Source of the DNA: Haloglomus litoreum
GTDB lineage: Archaea > Halobacteriota > Halobacteria > Halobacteriales > Haloarculaceae
Length of the DNA stretch: 64,000 nt
Direction of reading: 5' to 3'
NCBI RefSeq assembly: GCF_029338515.1
Contig: NZ_CP119988.1
Coordinates: forward strand, 4,278,001 to 4,342,000
Part shown: piece by piece, positions 25,017 through 34,437 of the stretch
Position numbering within the stretch: the first letter of the stretch is position 1
Layout: each line of letters begins with the position of its first letter
Notes under the pieces: model-generated
The model's input: the letters and a program-made list of their open reading frames with translations, nothing else
The model's database searches: none
What the model was told of the DNA's origin: nothing
Program-made: the position numbers and the translations under genes

Positions 25017-25020
25017 GCGC

Positions 25021-25878
25021 TCACCCCTCGAAGAACTCCAGTACGAGGTCGACGAACCGGTCGGGGCGCTCGGTCTGGGCGCAGTGACCCACGTCCTCGA
25101 CGACCTCGAACCGGGTCGGGGCCGCCCCCGCCGCCACGCCGTCGTGGACCTCACGCATCGTCTCGACGGACTTGAGGACGTCCTCCGCGCCAGCGATCAC
25201 CATCGTCGGGACGTCGATGTTCGCGTAGTCGTTCGACCGGCGGAAGGTCCGGTCCTGCTCGAACGGGGCGTCGAACCGGATGGCCGCCGTGTTCTGCCAC
25301 TGGCCGGGGACCCGTGCCATCTCGACGCGCCGGTCGAGGTACGCCTCGTCCCACCAGTCCCGGTGGTAGAGCACGTCGAGGATGTCGGCCATCCCCTCGC
25401 GGGAGCCCTCGAACTCGGTGAGGATGTCGCGGAACCCCTCCGGTGGACCGCCGCCGCCGCTGACCGACACCGCCTTCGTCACCGGCCACTCCAGCGGCGC
25501 GTCCTCGCTCAGCACGCTCAGGAGGTCGCCGCCGCCGAGCGAGTTCCCCACGGCGTACGCCTCCTCGACGCAGAGCGTCTCGAGGAAGTCGCCGACGTGG
25601 GAGACGCGCAGGTCGAACTGGTCCTCGAAGCTGAACAGCTTCTCCGTGTGCCCGTACCCGATCAGGTCCGGCGCGAGCACGTGGTAGTGCTCGGCCAGCC
25701 GCTCGATGGCGTGCTCCCAACTGAACGCCGCGGCGGCTCCGAACTCGCCCGAGTGGACGAGCAGCAGCGTTCGGTCGTGTTCGCGCCCGGCCTCGACGTA
25801 GTGGGTGCGGACACCGTTCACCGAGACGGTGGCGGTCTCGTAGCTCGCTCCGGCCGCAGCGGTCGCGTTCGTGACCAT
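25021..25878 (-). CDS. Alpha/beta-hydrolase-fold hydrolase
   Basis: 285 residues. Nucleophile elbow GNSLGG (Ser113), oxyanion region LVHSGEFGA (HSGE instead of HGxG), and catalytic His in VEDVGHCAQTERPD (about 265). The family resembles carbon-carbon bond hydrolases of meta-cleavage pathways and N-formylmaleamate-type deformylases. This fits hydrolysis of a ring-cleavage product, but the substrate is not evident. The start is taken at ATG 25878, with an upstream in-frame ATG at 25899. It is the first gene of an operon with two SDRs and diverges from the luciferase-like gene across 157 bp. Confidence 0.85.
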   Translation of the reverse strand: MVTNATAAAGASYETATVSVNGVRTHYVEAGREHDRTLLLVHSGEFGAAAAFSWEHAIERLAEHYHVLAPDLIGYGHTEKLFSFEDQFDLRVSHVGDFLETLCVEEAYAVGNSLGGGDLLSVLSEDAPLEWPVTKAVSVSGGGGPPEGFRDILTEFEGSREGMADILDVLYHRDWWDEAYLDRRVEMARVPGQWQNTAAIRFDAPFEQDRTFRRSNDYANIDVPTMVIAGAEDVLKSVETMREVHDGVAAGAAPTRFEVVEDVGHCAQTERPDRFVDLVLEFFEG

Positions 25879-26035
25879 GTGCTTGGGGAACTCCCCCACT
25901 CCGCCTTAATCCCACCGCCGGACCGGCCGGGACGCGCCGCCCGGCAACACCCCCGATCGCCCGGCGCGGCCCGCCGGCCCGTCCCGGCGTACCGGGGGAA
26001 GACTTAACTCTGCGTATGCGGACGCGTTACACGGA

Positions 26036-27418
26036 ATGGACCTCGGTATCTTCCATAACGGCAGTACTAACGCCCCGATGAAACGGGCGGAGAACAACGT
26101 CGTTGTGCCCGACTGTACCGTCGAGGAGCTCCACCGGCACCAGCAGCAGGTGGTCAAAGACCAGATCCGCCACGGCGTCGTCGCCGACGAGGTCGGCCTC
26201 GATCGGGCGTTCTTCACGGAGCATCACTTCGAGCTCGCCGGCGCGGAGATGAGCACGAACCCCCTGAACGCACAGATGGCCGTCGCGGCACAGACGGACG
26301 ACATCAAGCTCTGTCAGATGGGGAACATCCTCCCCTGGCACGACCCCGTCCGGCTGGCCGAGCAGGCGGCCATGCTCGATGTCTACAGCGACGGGCGGGC
26401 GGAGATCGGTATCGGGCGGGGCTACCAGCCCCGCGAGGCAGAGGTGCTGGGCGGCATGTACTGGGGCGGGACCTGCATGGACGACGAGAAGAACCGCCAG
26501 GTGTTCGAGGAGAAGTACGAGATCATGCTGAAGGCGTGGACGGAGGACCTCGTCTCGCACAACGGCCACTTCCACCACGTCCCCCCGAACTACACCAAGC
26601 ACCACCACACCCAGGACCACGCCTACCTCGATGACGACGTCTCCGAGTACGACGTCGAGGACGTGATGGACTGGGACGAGTCCGGCGACATGTACTCCGC
26701 CAACAACACGCGCATCCTGCTGTCGACCAACTCGAAGGTCCAGCAGATACCGGTGTTCCCGCAGCCGGTGCAGGAGCCGTACCCACAGATCTGGATGCCG
26801 GTCGTCTCGCCGCGCTCGACGAAGTGGTCCGCGTCCAACGGCGTCAACGGCGTCATCACGCTCGGGCCCCGCTCGCGCATCAAGCCCGTCGTGGACGACT
26901 ACTACGACGCCGCCGAGGCGGCCGGTTGGCCCGACCGCCGTCCGGAGTACGACGGCGAGCCGTTCGCCTACGGCTGGGACGAGCGCCGCCAGCGCGGACT
27001 CGGGTTCTACCGGCTGGTGTTCAACACCGAGGTCGCCGACGAGGAGGCGTTCGAGCAGTTCAAGCTCGGCTCCGAGGCCATCTGGGACCACCTCGCAGCC
27101 TCCTACAGCGCGGAGCTGCTGCTCGACCTCTCGGACGACGAAATCGAGACGCTGCGCGAACGCCAGGGCCTCGACGAGGACCAGCACGTCCGCGCGGACT
27201 TCGAGATGCTGGAGAAGAAGTCCATCGCGGTCGTCGGCGACAGCGACCAGATCGCCGACGAGATCGCCGACATCTGCGAGACGGTCGGGTTCACGGGCCT
27301 GAACCTGCTCGGCTACTTCGAGGTGCCGGGGCTCCCGGGCGAGGAGGCCGACCGCCAGCTGCGCGTGTTCGCCGAGGAGGTCGCCCCCTACCTCGAGGAG
27401 GAGTTCCCCAGCCCGTGA
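26036..27418 (+). CDS. Luciferase-like (LLM class) flavin-dependent monooxygenase
   Basis: 460 residues, longer than the usual 330-380. The bacterial luciferase TIM barrel begins MDLGIFHNGSTNAP, with AFFTEHHFE and NILPWHDPVRLAEQAAMLDVYSDGRAEIGIGRGY as the flavin-side signature. An acidic insertion rich in His and Asp (about 190-230: HHHTQDHAYLDDDVSEYDVEDVMDWDES) is unusual and may bind metal. Members oxidise substrates with reduced flavin and oxygen, as in RutA-type pyrimidine ring opening or alkanal oxidation. A GACTTAACTC promoter box lies about 30 bp before the ATG. Its place next to the SDR/hydrolase operon suggests the first oxidative step of the pathway. Confidence 0.85.
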   Translation: MDLGIFHNGSTNAPMKRAENNVVVPDCTVEELHRHQQQVVKDQIRHGVVADEVGLDRAFFTEHHFELAGAEMSTNPLNAQMAVAAQTDDIKLCQMGNILPWHDPVRLAEQAAMLDVYSDGRAEIGIGRGYQPREAEVLGGMYWGGTCMDDEKNRQVFEEKYEIMLKAWTEDLVSHNGHFHHVPPNYTKHHHTQDHAYLDDDVSEYDVEDVMDWDESGDMYSANNTRILLSTNSKVQQIPVFPQPVQEPYPQIWMPVVSPRSTKWSASNGVNGVITLGPRSRIKPVVDDYYDAAEAAGWPDRRPEYDGEPFAYGWDERRQRGLGFYRLVFNTEVADEEAFEQFKLGSEAIWDHLAASYSAELLLDLSDDEIETLRERQGLDEDQHVRADFEMLEKKSIAVVGDSDQIADEIADICETVGFTGLNLLGYFEVPGLPGEEADRQLRVFAEEVAPYLEEEFPSP

Positions 27419-27599
27419 ACCGGCGCCCCGACCCGCGAGACCGCACCGACCGCTAAGACACCCCTCCCACCCACCGTCCTGCGCGGTCAACCCCCCTCAG
27501 GTGAGCGACGACGATCACCCACCGCCTGGCAGCCACCCCCGCTGCAGGGGGGCCGGCCGCGTCCTCGGCACCAATAGTTAAGTCGGTCCACTCGACACC

Positions 27600-28727
27600 A
27601 TGAGTCAGCAAGACATGGATGTCGACGTCGAACTCACGCCGAGACAGCAGGTCCCGACGGTGTTGGCCGTCGGGGCGCAGGTGTTCACCGTCGTCGCGGC
27701 CCTGGCTGTCGGGGCGGTGGCCCTCTGGGCCATCGACGTGAACCCCCTCGTGGCGTACGACCGCATGCTCATCGACACCGTGAGCACCCCGTTCCAGCTC
27801 ACGCGAACCCTCAACCGGGCGGCACCGCTCATCCTCGCCGGGCTCGCGGTCTACCTGCCGCTGAAGGCCGGCATCGAGAACATCGGTGCCGAGGGGCAGA
27901 TCTACCTCGGCGGCATCGTGGCCGTCTGGGTCGCCCTGAACGCCAACATCCCCGGGGCCCTGCTGCTGCCGGCCATCTTCGTCGCCGGCTTCGCCGGCGG
28001 CGCGGTCTGGGCGGTCGTCCCCGCCTACATGGCCGCGAAGTGGGAGGTCAACGAGATCCTGACGACCCTCATGCTCGTGTTCGTGGCCATCCAGGTCAAC
28101 GAGTTCCTCATCAACGGGCCGATGCAGGGCGGCATCGGCGCGTACCCCCGCTCGGACCAGATTCCGGACGCCGCGGTGCTGCTCGAGTTCGCGGGGACGG
28201 ACGTCAACATCGGCATCCTGCTGGCCGTCGCGGCGACGGTCTTCGTCTACCTCCTCCTGAACGTGACCCGGACCGGGTACGAGTTCGTCCTCCTCGGGTC
28301 GAACCCGGACGCCGCCCGGCAGGCGGGCGTGAACGCCTTCCGGAAGAGCCTGCTCATCCTGCCGCTCGGTGCCGCGTTCGCCGGGCTCGCCGGCATGGTC
28401 GAGATCGCCGGCAACCAGGGACAGCTGGGCTCGCACTGGAGCCCGGGCTACGGCTGGACGGCCATCCCCATCGCCCTCCTGGGGCGGCGCGGCGCGTTCC
28501 AGACGATGCTCGCCGGACTGTTCTTCGCCGTCCTGTTCGTCGGCGGCTCGAGTCTCGGGGTGAGCATGGGCATCCCCGCGGCGATCTCGGACGTGATCGA
28601 GGCACTCGTGATCCTCTTCCTCATCGCCGCGGAGTTCATCCGCAGCTACCGCATCGACGTGAAGGTGGATGGTGAATCGGTCGGGAGCTCCATCCGACAG
28701 CTGTTCGCCACCGGGGGTGGAGCGTAG
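27600..28727 (+). CDS. ABC transporter permease, BMP/nucleoside type (first)
   Basis: 375 residues, about 9-10 membrane helices, matching the larger permease of BmpA-type importers that take up nucleosides and related compounds (YufP/NupP-like). Landmarks are APLILAGLAVYLPLKAGIENIGAEGQIYLGG and the cytoplasmic loop NPDAARQAGVN, which contacts the ATPase. The gene has its own promoter (AATAGTTAAGTC about 20-27 bp before the ATG). It is followed directly by the second permease with no intergenic base. Confidence 0.9.
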   Translation: MSQQDMDVDVELTPRQQVPTVLAVGAQVFTVVAALAVGAVALWAIDVNPLVAYDRMLIDTVSTPFQLTRTLNRAAPLILAGLAVYLPLKAGIENIGAEGQIYLGGIVAVWVALNANIPGALLLPAIFVAGFAGGAVWAVVPAYMAAKWEVNEILTTLMLVFVAIQVNEFLINGPMQGGIGAYPRSDQIPDAAVLLEFAGTDVNIGILLAVAATVFVYLLLNVTRTGYEFVLLGSNPDAARQAGVNAFRKSLLILPLGAAFAGLAGMVEIAGNQGQLGSHWSPGYGWTAIPIALLGRRGAFQTMLAGLFFAVLFVGGSSLGVSMGIPAAISDVIEALVILFLIAAEFIRSYRIDVKVDGESVGSSIRQLFATGGGA

Positions 28728-29723
28728 ATGCTCTCCCCCCCACTCCCACTCCAGTCGGGACTCTCGATCGAGTTCGTCAGCGGCCTCGTGGACGTGACCG
28801 TCGCCGCCTCGACGGTACTGATCCTCGCCGCGCTGGGCGAGATCGTCGCCCAGAAGGCGGGCGTCCTCAACCTGGGGCTCGAGGGCATGATGCTGTTCGG
28901 CGCGCTATCGGGGTTCGTCGCGGCGACCGCGACGGGGAACCTCTACCTCGGATTCGGGGCGGCGATACTCGTCGGGATGGCCGTCGCCGGCCTACACGCG
29001 TTCCTCTGTATCTCGCTGAAGTCCGACCAGGTCATCAGCGGCCTGATGATCACGCTGCTCGGAATCGCCGTGACGACGTACTTCGGGAGCTCGCGCAACG
29101 GGGAGGCCATCGATGGGGCGAACGAGGTGATGGTGCCCCTCGTCGGCGAGTACCTCGTCCAGGTCCCCATCATCGGCGAGGCGTTCTTCCGGGCGGCGCC
29201 GACGGACTACCTCGCGCTGTTGCTGGTTCCCACGGTCTGGTACTTCCTCTACCGGACCAACCTCGGACTGGAGCTGACGGCCGTGGGCGAGGACCCCGCG
29301 ACCGCCGACACGGTCGGGGTGCCCGTGTTCAAACTCCGCTACGCGGCGACGCTGTTCGGCGGGGCACTCGCCGGCCTCGCGGGGGCCCACCTCTCGCTGG
29401 TGTTCTCGGAGCTCTGGGTGAACAACATCGTCGCCGGCCGCGGGTGGATCGCGGTCGCGCTGGTGCTCGTCGCGCGCTGGCGCCCGTTCCGGGCGCTGCT
29501 CATCGCCTTCGTCTTCGCCGGACTGGACGCCTTCCAGGTCCAGTCACAGGGGCTCGACCTCGGGAGCGGCCCCGTCCTGAGCTTCCTGATGGACCCGACG
29601 GTGATGCTCATGTACCCCTACCTCGCGACGATCCTCATCCTCTGGCTCGCCTCGCGTGGCGAGGTCCGCGAGCGCCTGGGTGGCCCCGCGGCGCTCACCC
29701 AGCCGTACATCCGAGAGGAGTAG
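28728..29723 (+). CDS. ABC transporter permease, BMP/nucleoside type (second)
   Basis: 331 residues, about 8-9 membrane helices, the smaller permease of the BMP-type importer (YufQ/NupQ-like). It contains the family block LAALGEIVAQKAGVLNLGLEGMMLFGA and the coupling loop ELTAVGEDPATADTVGVPVFKLRY, followed by GALAGLAGAHLSL. Its ATG begins at the base after the first permease's stop. The partner ATPase is at 32798 and the binding lipoprotein on the opposite strand at 30001. Confidence 0.9.
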   Translation: MLSPPLPLQSGLSIEFVSGLVDVTVAASTVLILAALGEIVAQKAGVLNLGLEGMMLFGALSGFVAATATGNLYLGFGAAILVGMAVAGLHAFLCISLKSDQVISGLMITLLGIAVTTYFGSSRNGEAIDGANEVMVPLVGEYLVQVPIIGEAFFRAAPTDYLALLLVPTVWYFLYRTNLGLELTAVGEDPATADTVGVPVFKLRYAATLFGGALAGLAGAHLSLVFSELWVNNIVAGRGWIAVALVLVARWRPFRALLIAFVFAGLDAFQVQSQGLDLGSGPVLSFLMDPTVMLMYPYLATILILWLASRGEVRERLGGPAALTQPYIREE

Positions 29724-29790
29724 TACCAGGGCCAGGCGGGAGGACGGTCCTCGGCCGTCGTCTCTCGTCCGCCGACAGTTCTCTCCCGTC

Positions 29791-29860
29791 CGTCCCTCGA
29801 CAGTTCTCCTCGGCCGTTCTCCCCGACCACCCGTCGACCGTCCCTCGACAGTTCTCCTCG
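29791..29860. repeat. Pair of 22-bp direct repeats in a convergent intergenic region
   Basis: Two identical 22-bp copies (29791-29812 and 29839-29860, core CTCGACAGTTCTCC), with weaker CGACAGTTCT and GTCGACC echoes around 29772 and 29832. They lie between the convergent permease and lipoprotein genes, in an otherwise gene-free 277-bp stretch. Confidence 0.7.
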
Positions 29861-30000
29861 ACCATCCGTCGACGGGCCCGTCCCGCGGCTGGTGTCGATC
29901 CGGACGGAGCACGGGCGGCTGTGGTCCGCGGTTCGTGGCGGCCGCTCACGTGGCGGCCGCTGGTCGGGGATCGGGTGCGAAAGAAAAGCCGGAGCCGCGA

Positions 30001-31167
30001 TCAGGACTGGACGCCGTCGATGTACTCCCCCATCGTCGTGTTCCGCTCGTACTTGTTCATCGACTCCCACTTCGTCCCGGCCCAGATCTCCGTCTCACCG
30101 CTGATGACTGCCTCCTCGGTCGAGGCGACCTCGTCCTTGACGTCCTGCGGGACGTTCGGGCCCCACTCGTCCAGGAGAATGCCCTCCTTCTCCAGCCCGT
30201 AGAAGTTCAACCGCTGTTCGGGGAACTCGAATCGACTCTTGTCCATCAGGCGTCCTTCCTTCGCCGCCATCGCGGTCGCCTCGTAGAACGGCTCCCAGTT
30301 CCAGACACAGGACGTGATGTACTCCTCACCGCCGACATCCGCGAGTGTGTCCGCGTACCCGACGCTCATGACGTCGTTGTTCGCGGCGGTCCGCGTCACG
30401 GCGGGGGAGCTCTGGTGGTCCGCGAGCACGTCGGCGCCCTCGCTGATGAGCGCCTCCGCCGCCTGCTGCTCCTTCGTGGGGTCGAACCAGGTGTTGATCG
30501 TCCGGACCTCCATGGTCACGTCGGGGTTGACGGACTTCGCGCCGAGCATCATCGCGTTGATCTCGCCGTACAGGACGGGGATCGGGAACGCGACGACGAA
30601 CCCGAGCGTGTTCGTCTCCGTCATCATGCCGGCGGCGACACCGGAGAGGTAGCGCGCCTCCGCGATGTTCCCGACGTACTGGCCGACGTTCTTCGGGCTG
30701 TCCTCGACGCGGGAGACGCGGACTGACTCGAGGTAGACGTCCGGGTTCTCCTTCCCGACCTGAACGCAGGCGGGTCCGTAGTCGAACGTCGTCCCCTCGA
30801 TGATGTCGTACCCCTGATTGACGAGGTCGTTGAAGACGTCGGTGGCCTCGGAGGCAGCGACGTCCTCTACCTTCGTGGTCTCGAGCCAGTCGAACTTCTC
30901 GGTCACGGCCTGCCGTCCGACCTCGTGGCGGTGGTAGAACCCACTGTCCGAGAGCGGCTCTGCGTACACGTACGCCGCCTTGACCGTGTCCTTCGGGGTG
31001 GGGCTCGCGCCCGAATCGTCGTCGGTCGGGCTGTTAGACCCACCACCACCGTCGCCACCGTCGCCACCGTCGCCACCGTCGGCGCCGCCTGACTCGAAGC
31101 ACCCGGCGAGGCCGAGGGCTCCTGCACTGCTAATCGTCGCTAATGCTTGTCTGCGAGTGTATGTCAT
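30001..31167 (-). CDS. BMP-family substrate-binding lipoprotein
   Basis: 388 residues. The N-terminus TYTRRQALATISSAGALGLAGCFESG has a twin-arginine motif and a lipobox (LAGC), so it is a Tat-exported lipoprotein, as usual in haloarchaea. A Gly/Asp-rich linker (GGADGGDGGDGG) follows, then a BMP-type (PF02608-like) binding domain: AYVYAEPLSDSGFYHRHEVGRQAV, ISEGADVLADHQSSPAV, VPQDVKDEV. It delivers the substrate, probably a nucleoside, purine/pyrimidine or related compound, to the permeases at 27600-29723. It is convergent with them and divergent from the amidohydrolase, an unusual split arrangement. A TAAATAG box precedes it. Confidence 0.9.
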   Translation of the reverse strand: MTYTRRQALATISSAGALGLAGCFESGGADGGDGGDGGDGGGGSNSPTDDDSGASPTPKDTVKAAYVYAEPLSDSGFYHRHEVGRQAVTEKFDWLETTKVEDVAASEATDVFNDLVNQGYDIIEGTTFDYGPACVQVGKENPDVYLESVRVSRVEDSPKNVGQYVGNIAEARYLSGVAAGMMTETNTLGFVVAFPIPVLYGEINAMMLGAKSVNPDVTMEVRTINTWFDPTKEQQAAEALISEGADVLADHQSSPAVTRTAANNDVMSVGYADTLADVGGEEYITSCVWNWEPFYEATAMAAKEGRLMDKSRFEFPEQRLNFYGLEKEGILLDEWGPNVPQDVKDEVASTEEAVISGETEIWAGTKWESMNKYERNTTMGEYIDGVQS

Positions 31168-31320
31168 TGTCGTACCTATCCCCACCATAAGCCTTTCTCT
31201 ATTTAGTTCTATCCATCGTGGCGGTTTATCGCGTTCCGGCTCGGTTCCGTTGGGGTTCGTCCAGTCGAGGGCGCCATCTATTGGACATAGAGTTAAGGGA
31301 CTTCCCTCGAATCGACAGAC

Positions 31321-32766
31321 ATGGTCGATCTCCTCCTCGACGGCGGGGTGCTCCTCACCCAGGACGACGAGCGGACCGTGTTCGACGACGGGGCGGTAGC
31401 GATAGACGACGGGCGGATCGTCGCCGTCGGGCCACGATCCGACGTCGCGGACGCCCACGACCCCCGCCAGACCATCGACACGACCGGGCACGTCGTCTGT
31501 CCGGGGTTCGTCGACGCGCACCTCCACACCGCCGACGTACTGCTCCGCGGCCGGTCGGGGCACGACCGCGCCCTCTTCGACTGGCTCTACAACGTCAAGA
31601 GCCCGGGCTTAGCCGCGATGGACGCCAACGACCACGCACTGGCGACCCGGCTCGTCTGTGCCGAGGCGACCCGGGCGGGGATCACGACGCTCGTCGACAA
31701 CGATCTCGAGGGAGGCTGGTACGACGGGAAGCCGGAGGCGAAGCTCGACGCGTACGCCGAGTCGGGGCTCCGGGTCGCGTACGCGAGGGGGTTCCTCGAC
31801 GAGCCGCCCGACGCGGGGTTCGAGGCGTTCGTCGACGACGTCACGGCCCGGGAACCGGGCGTCGAGCACGTGCCCCTCGAGGAGCTGGTCGAGGAGACCG
31901 CCCACGCCATCGGCCATGCGGAGGACCTGATCGAGACCCACCACGGGCGGGCGAACGGCCGCCTCTCGGTCTGGGTCGCACCGGCCGTGGTCGAGGGGGT
32001 CTCGCCGGAGGGACTCCGCGCCGCTCGACAGCTCGCCGTGGACCACGGGGTCTCGACCACGACGCACGTCGCCGAGACCGCCCAGCAGGCCGGCGACACC
32101 CTCTCGGCCGTCGAGTACCTCCGCAACGTCGGCTATCTCGGCCCGGAGACGCTCCTCGGCCACTGTGTCCACGTCGACGACCGGGACGCCCGGCTGCTGG
32201 CCGGCTCCGGGACCCGGGTCGCCCACAACCTGCTCACGAACCTGCGGCTCGGAGCGGGACTCGCACCGGTCGAGACGCTGCGGGCCCGCGGCGTCCCCGT
32301 CGGGCTGGGGACCGACAACCCGTCGCTGAGCGACACGGTGGACGTGCTCGGGGACGCCCGGTTCGCGGCGACCGTCCACGACGGCGCCCACGAGGACCCC
32401 GGACGCGTCCGGGCGCAGGCGGCGCTGGACATGGCCACCCGCGAGGGGGCCCGCGCGGTCGGGATGGCCGACGTCGGGTCGCTCGAGGCCGGGACCCCGG
32501 CGGACGTCGTCGCCGTGGACTGCGACCGACCCGGGCTGGTCCCCCGGCAGGACCCGGTGACGACCCTCGTGTACGGGGCGAGCGGGCGAGACGTCACCAC
32601 CGTCGTCTGCGACGGCGAGGTGCTGCTGCGCGACGCCGGGCGGTCGCGGGTGGAGCGCCGACGGCCGGACCTGCTCGACCGGGCGCGGGCGGCGGCGACC
32701 CGGATCGCCGACACGGCCGGACTCCCCGCCGCCAGCGACGCTGGCGAGGGGAGGGGCCACCGGTAG
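31321..32766 (+). CDS. Amidohydrolase, ATZ/TRZ (5-methylthioadenosine deaminase/chlorohydrolase) class
   Basis: 481 residues, amidohydrolase TIM barrel with composite N- and C-terminal beta sandwich. Metal ligands: PGFVDAHLHTADVL (HxH), STTTHVAETA (His), GHCVHVDD (His) and GLGTDNPSLSD (Asp). This single-metal pattern is shared by cytosine, guanine and S-adenosyl-type deaminases and by triazine hydrolases. An aminohydrolase acting on the heterocycle taken up by the neighbouring ABC transporter is the likely role. An AGAGTTAAGGG box lies about 24-33 bp before the ATG at 31321. The ABC ATPase gene follows after 31 bp. Confidence 0.9.
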   Translation: MVDLLLDGGVLLTQDDERTVFDDGAVAIDDGRIVAVGPRSDVADAHDPRQTIDTTGHVVCPGFVDAHLHTADVLLRGRSGHDRALFDWLYNVKSPGLAAMDANDHALATRLVCAEATRAGITTLVDNDLEGGWYDGKPEAKLDAYAESGLRVAYARGFLDEPPDAGFEAFVDDVTAREPGVEHVPLEELVEETAHAIGHAEDLIETHHGRANGRLSVWVAPAVVEGVSPEGLRAARQLAVDHGVSTTTHVAETAQQAGDTLSAVEYLRNVGYLGPETLLGHCVHVDDRDARLLAGSGTRVAHNLLTNLRLGAGLAPVETLRARGVPVGLGTDNPSLSDTVDVLGDARFAATVHDGAHEDPGRVRAQAALDMATREGARAVGMADVGSLEAGTPADVVAVDCDRPGLVPRQDPVTTLVYGASGRDVTTVVCDGEVLLRDAGRSRVERRRPDLLDRARAAATRIADTAGLPAASDAGEGRGHR

Positions 32767-32797
32767 CTTTTTCCCCGCACATCCGGGTTACTGAGTC

Positions 32798-34435
32798 ATG
32801 GTAACTGCTGACGGAGGGGACTCCCTTCCGTTCCTGGAGATGCGGAACATCCACAAGACGTTCCCCGGCGTCGTGGCGAACGATCAGATCGACTTCGCCG
32901 TCGAGCGGGGGGAGATCCACGGCCTCCTCGGCGAGAACGGCGCCGGAAAGAGCACGCTGATGAAGATCCTCTACGGGCTCTACCACCCCGATGGGGGTGA
33001 GATCCGCCTCGACGGGCGACCGGTCGACCTCGAGTCACCACAGGACGCCATCGAGCTCGGCATCGGGATGGTCCACCAGCACTTCAAGCTCATCCCGAAG
33101 CTCACCGTCGCCGAGAACGTCGTTCTGGGGCTGCGCGAGCCGGCCGGAAGCGCCGGGAGCGACGGGGGGCCGCTGTCGAAGGGACCGCTGGCCACCCTCT
33201 GGTCGCTGTTCACCCGCGACCGGGAGCGGACCGACGAGCGCGTCGCCGAACTCGCGGCCCGGTACGGTCTGGAGGTGGACCCGGCGCGCGAGGTGTGGCA
33301 ACTCGACGTGGGACAGCAGCAGCGCGTCGAGATCCTGAAAGCGCTGTACAGGGACGTCGAGTTGCTGGTACTGGACGAGCCGACCGCCGTGCTGACGCCC
33401 GCGCAGATCGACCGACTGTTCGAGACGCTGGAGCGGCTCCGGGCGGAGGGCCTCACCATCATCATCATCACGCACAAGCTCGGCGAGCTGACCGACATCA
33501 CCGACCGGGTGACGGTCCTGCGCGACGGTCAACGCGTCGACACGGTCACGACGGACACGGTCTCCGAGAGCGACCTGGCCGAGATGATGGTCGGGCGCGA
33601 GGTGCTCCTGGACGTCGACATCGAGCGACGACAGCCCGGGGCGCCGGTCCTCCGGACCGACGCGCTTCGCGTCGAGAACGACCGCGGGATCGAGGCCGTA
33701 TCCGGCGTCGACCTGACGGTCCACGAGGGCGAGGTCGTCGGGATCGCCGGCGTCAGCGGGAACGGGCAGCGCGAACTCGTCGAGGCGGTGGCCGGCATCC
33801 GCGACGCGACCGGCGGCAGCATCACCGTCGGGGAGACGACGCTCGACCCGGGCGACACGCGCGCCTTCGTCGAGGCCGGGGTCGCCTACATCCCCGAGGA
33901 CCGCCACAAGTACGGCTGCGCACCGGGGCTGGACCTGACGCGGAACGCCATCATGAAGACGTACCGGTCGAGCGACTACGATCGGATCGCCGGTGTCGGC
34001 CTCGACTACGGCGCGGCACGCGAGTACGCCGAGCACATCGTCGAGGAGTTCGACGTGCGCGTCCCGGACGTGGATGTCCAGGCCAGGAACCTCTCAGGGG
34101 GGAACCTCCAGAAGTTCATCATCGGGCGGGAGCTGAGCCGGAACCCCCGGCTCGTCCTCGCGAACCAGCCCTCCCGCGGGCTGGACGTGGGCGCCATCGA
34201 GTACGTCCAGTCCGTGATGCTGGAGCAGCGCCAGGCCAACACCGGCATCCTCCTCCTCTCGGAGGACCTGGACGAGGTGCTCGAACTCAGCGACCGCATC
34301 GTCGTCATGTACGACGGGGAGCTGATATACGAGACGACCGCGGCGGACGCCGACCGGGACACCGTCGGCGCGTACATGACCCGCGGTGCCGAGGGGGAGC
34401 GCGGCGGCGAGACCCGCCAGCGGGGCGACGTGTGA
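32798..34435 (+). CDS. ABC transporter ATPase, two-domain BMP/nucleoside type
   Basis: 545 residues with two nucleotide-binding domains. NBD1: Walker A GENGAGKST (45-53), degenerate signature LDVGQQQRV and Walker B LLVLDEPTAVLT. NBD2: Walker-A-like GVSGNGQREL, signature LSGGNLQKF, and LVLANQPSRGLDVGA in which Walker B Asp and Glu are Asn and Gln, so one ATP site is degenerate, as usual in RbsA/YufO-type importers. It energises the permeases at 27600-29723. Its own box GTAGCTTTTT lies about 30 bp upstream. It is followed after 2 bp by the F420-type oxidoreductase gene. Confidence 0.92.
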   Translation: MVTADGGDSLPFLEMRNIHKTFPGVVANDQIDFAVERGEIHGLLGENGAGKSTLMKILYGLYHPDGGEIRLDGRPVDLESPQDAIELGIGMVHQHFKLIPKLTVAENVVLGLREPAGSAGSDGGPLSKGPLATLWSLFTRDRERTDERVAELAARYGLEVDPAREVWQLDVGQQQRVEILKALYRDVELLVLDEPTAVLTPAQIDRLFETLERLRAEGLTIIIITHKLGELTDITDRVTVLRDGQRVDTVTTDTVSESDLAEMMVGREVLLDVDIERRQPGAPVLRTDALRVENDRGIEAVSGVDLTVHEGEVVGIAGVSGNGQRELVEAVAGIRDATGGSITVGETTLDPGDTRAFVEAGVAYIPEDRHKYGCAPGLDLTRNAIMKTYRSSDYDRIAGVGLDYGAAREYAEHIVEEFDVRVPDVDVQARNLSGGNLQKFIIGRELSRNPRLVLANQPSRGLDVGAIEYVQSVMLEQRQANTGILLLSEDLDEVLELSDRIVVMYDGELIYETTAADADRDTVGAYMTRGAEGERGGETRQRGDV

Positions 34436-34437
34436 CG

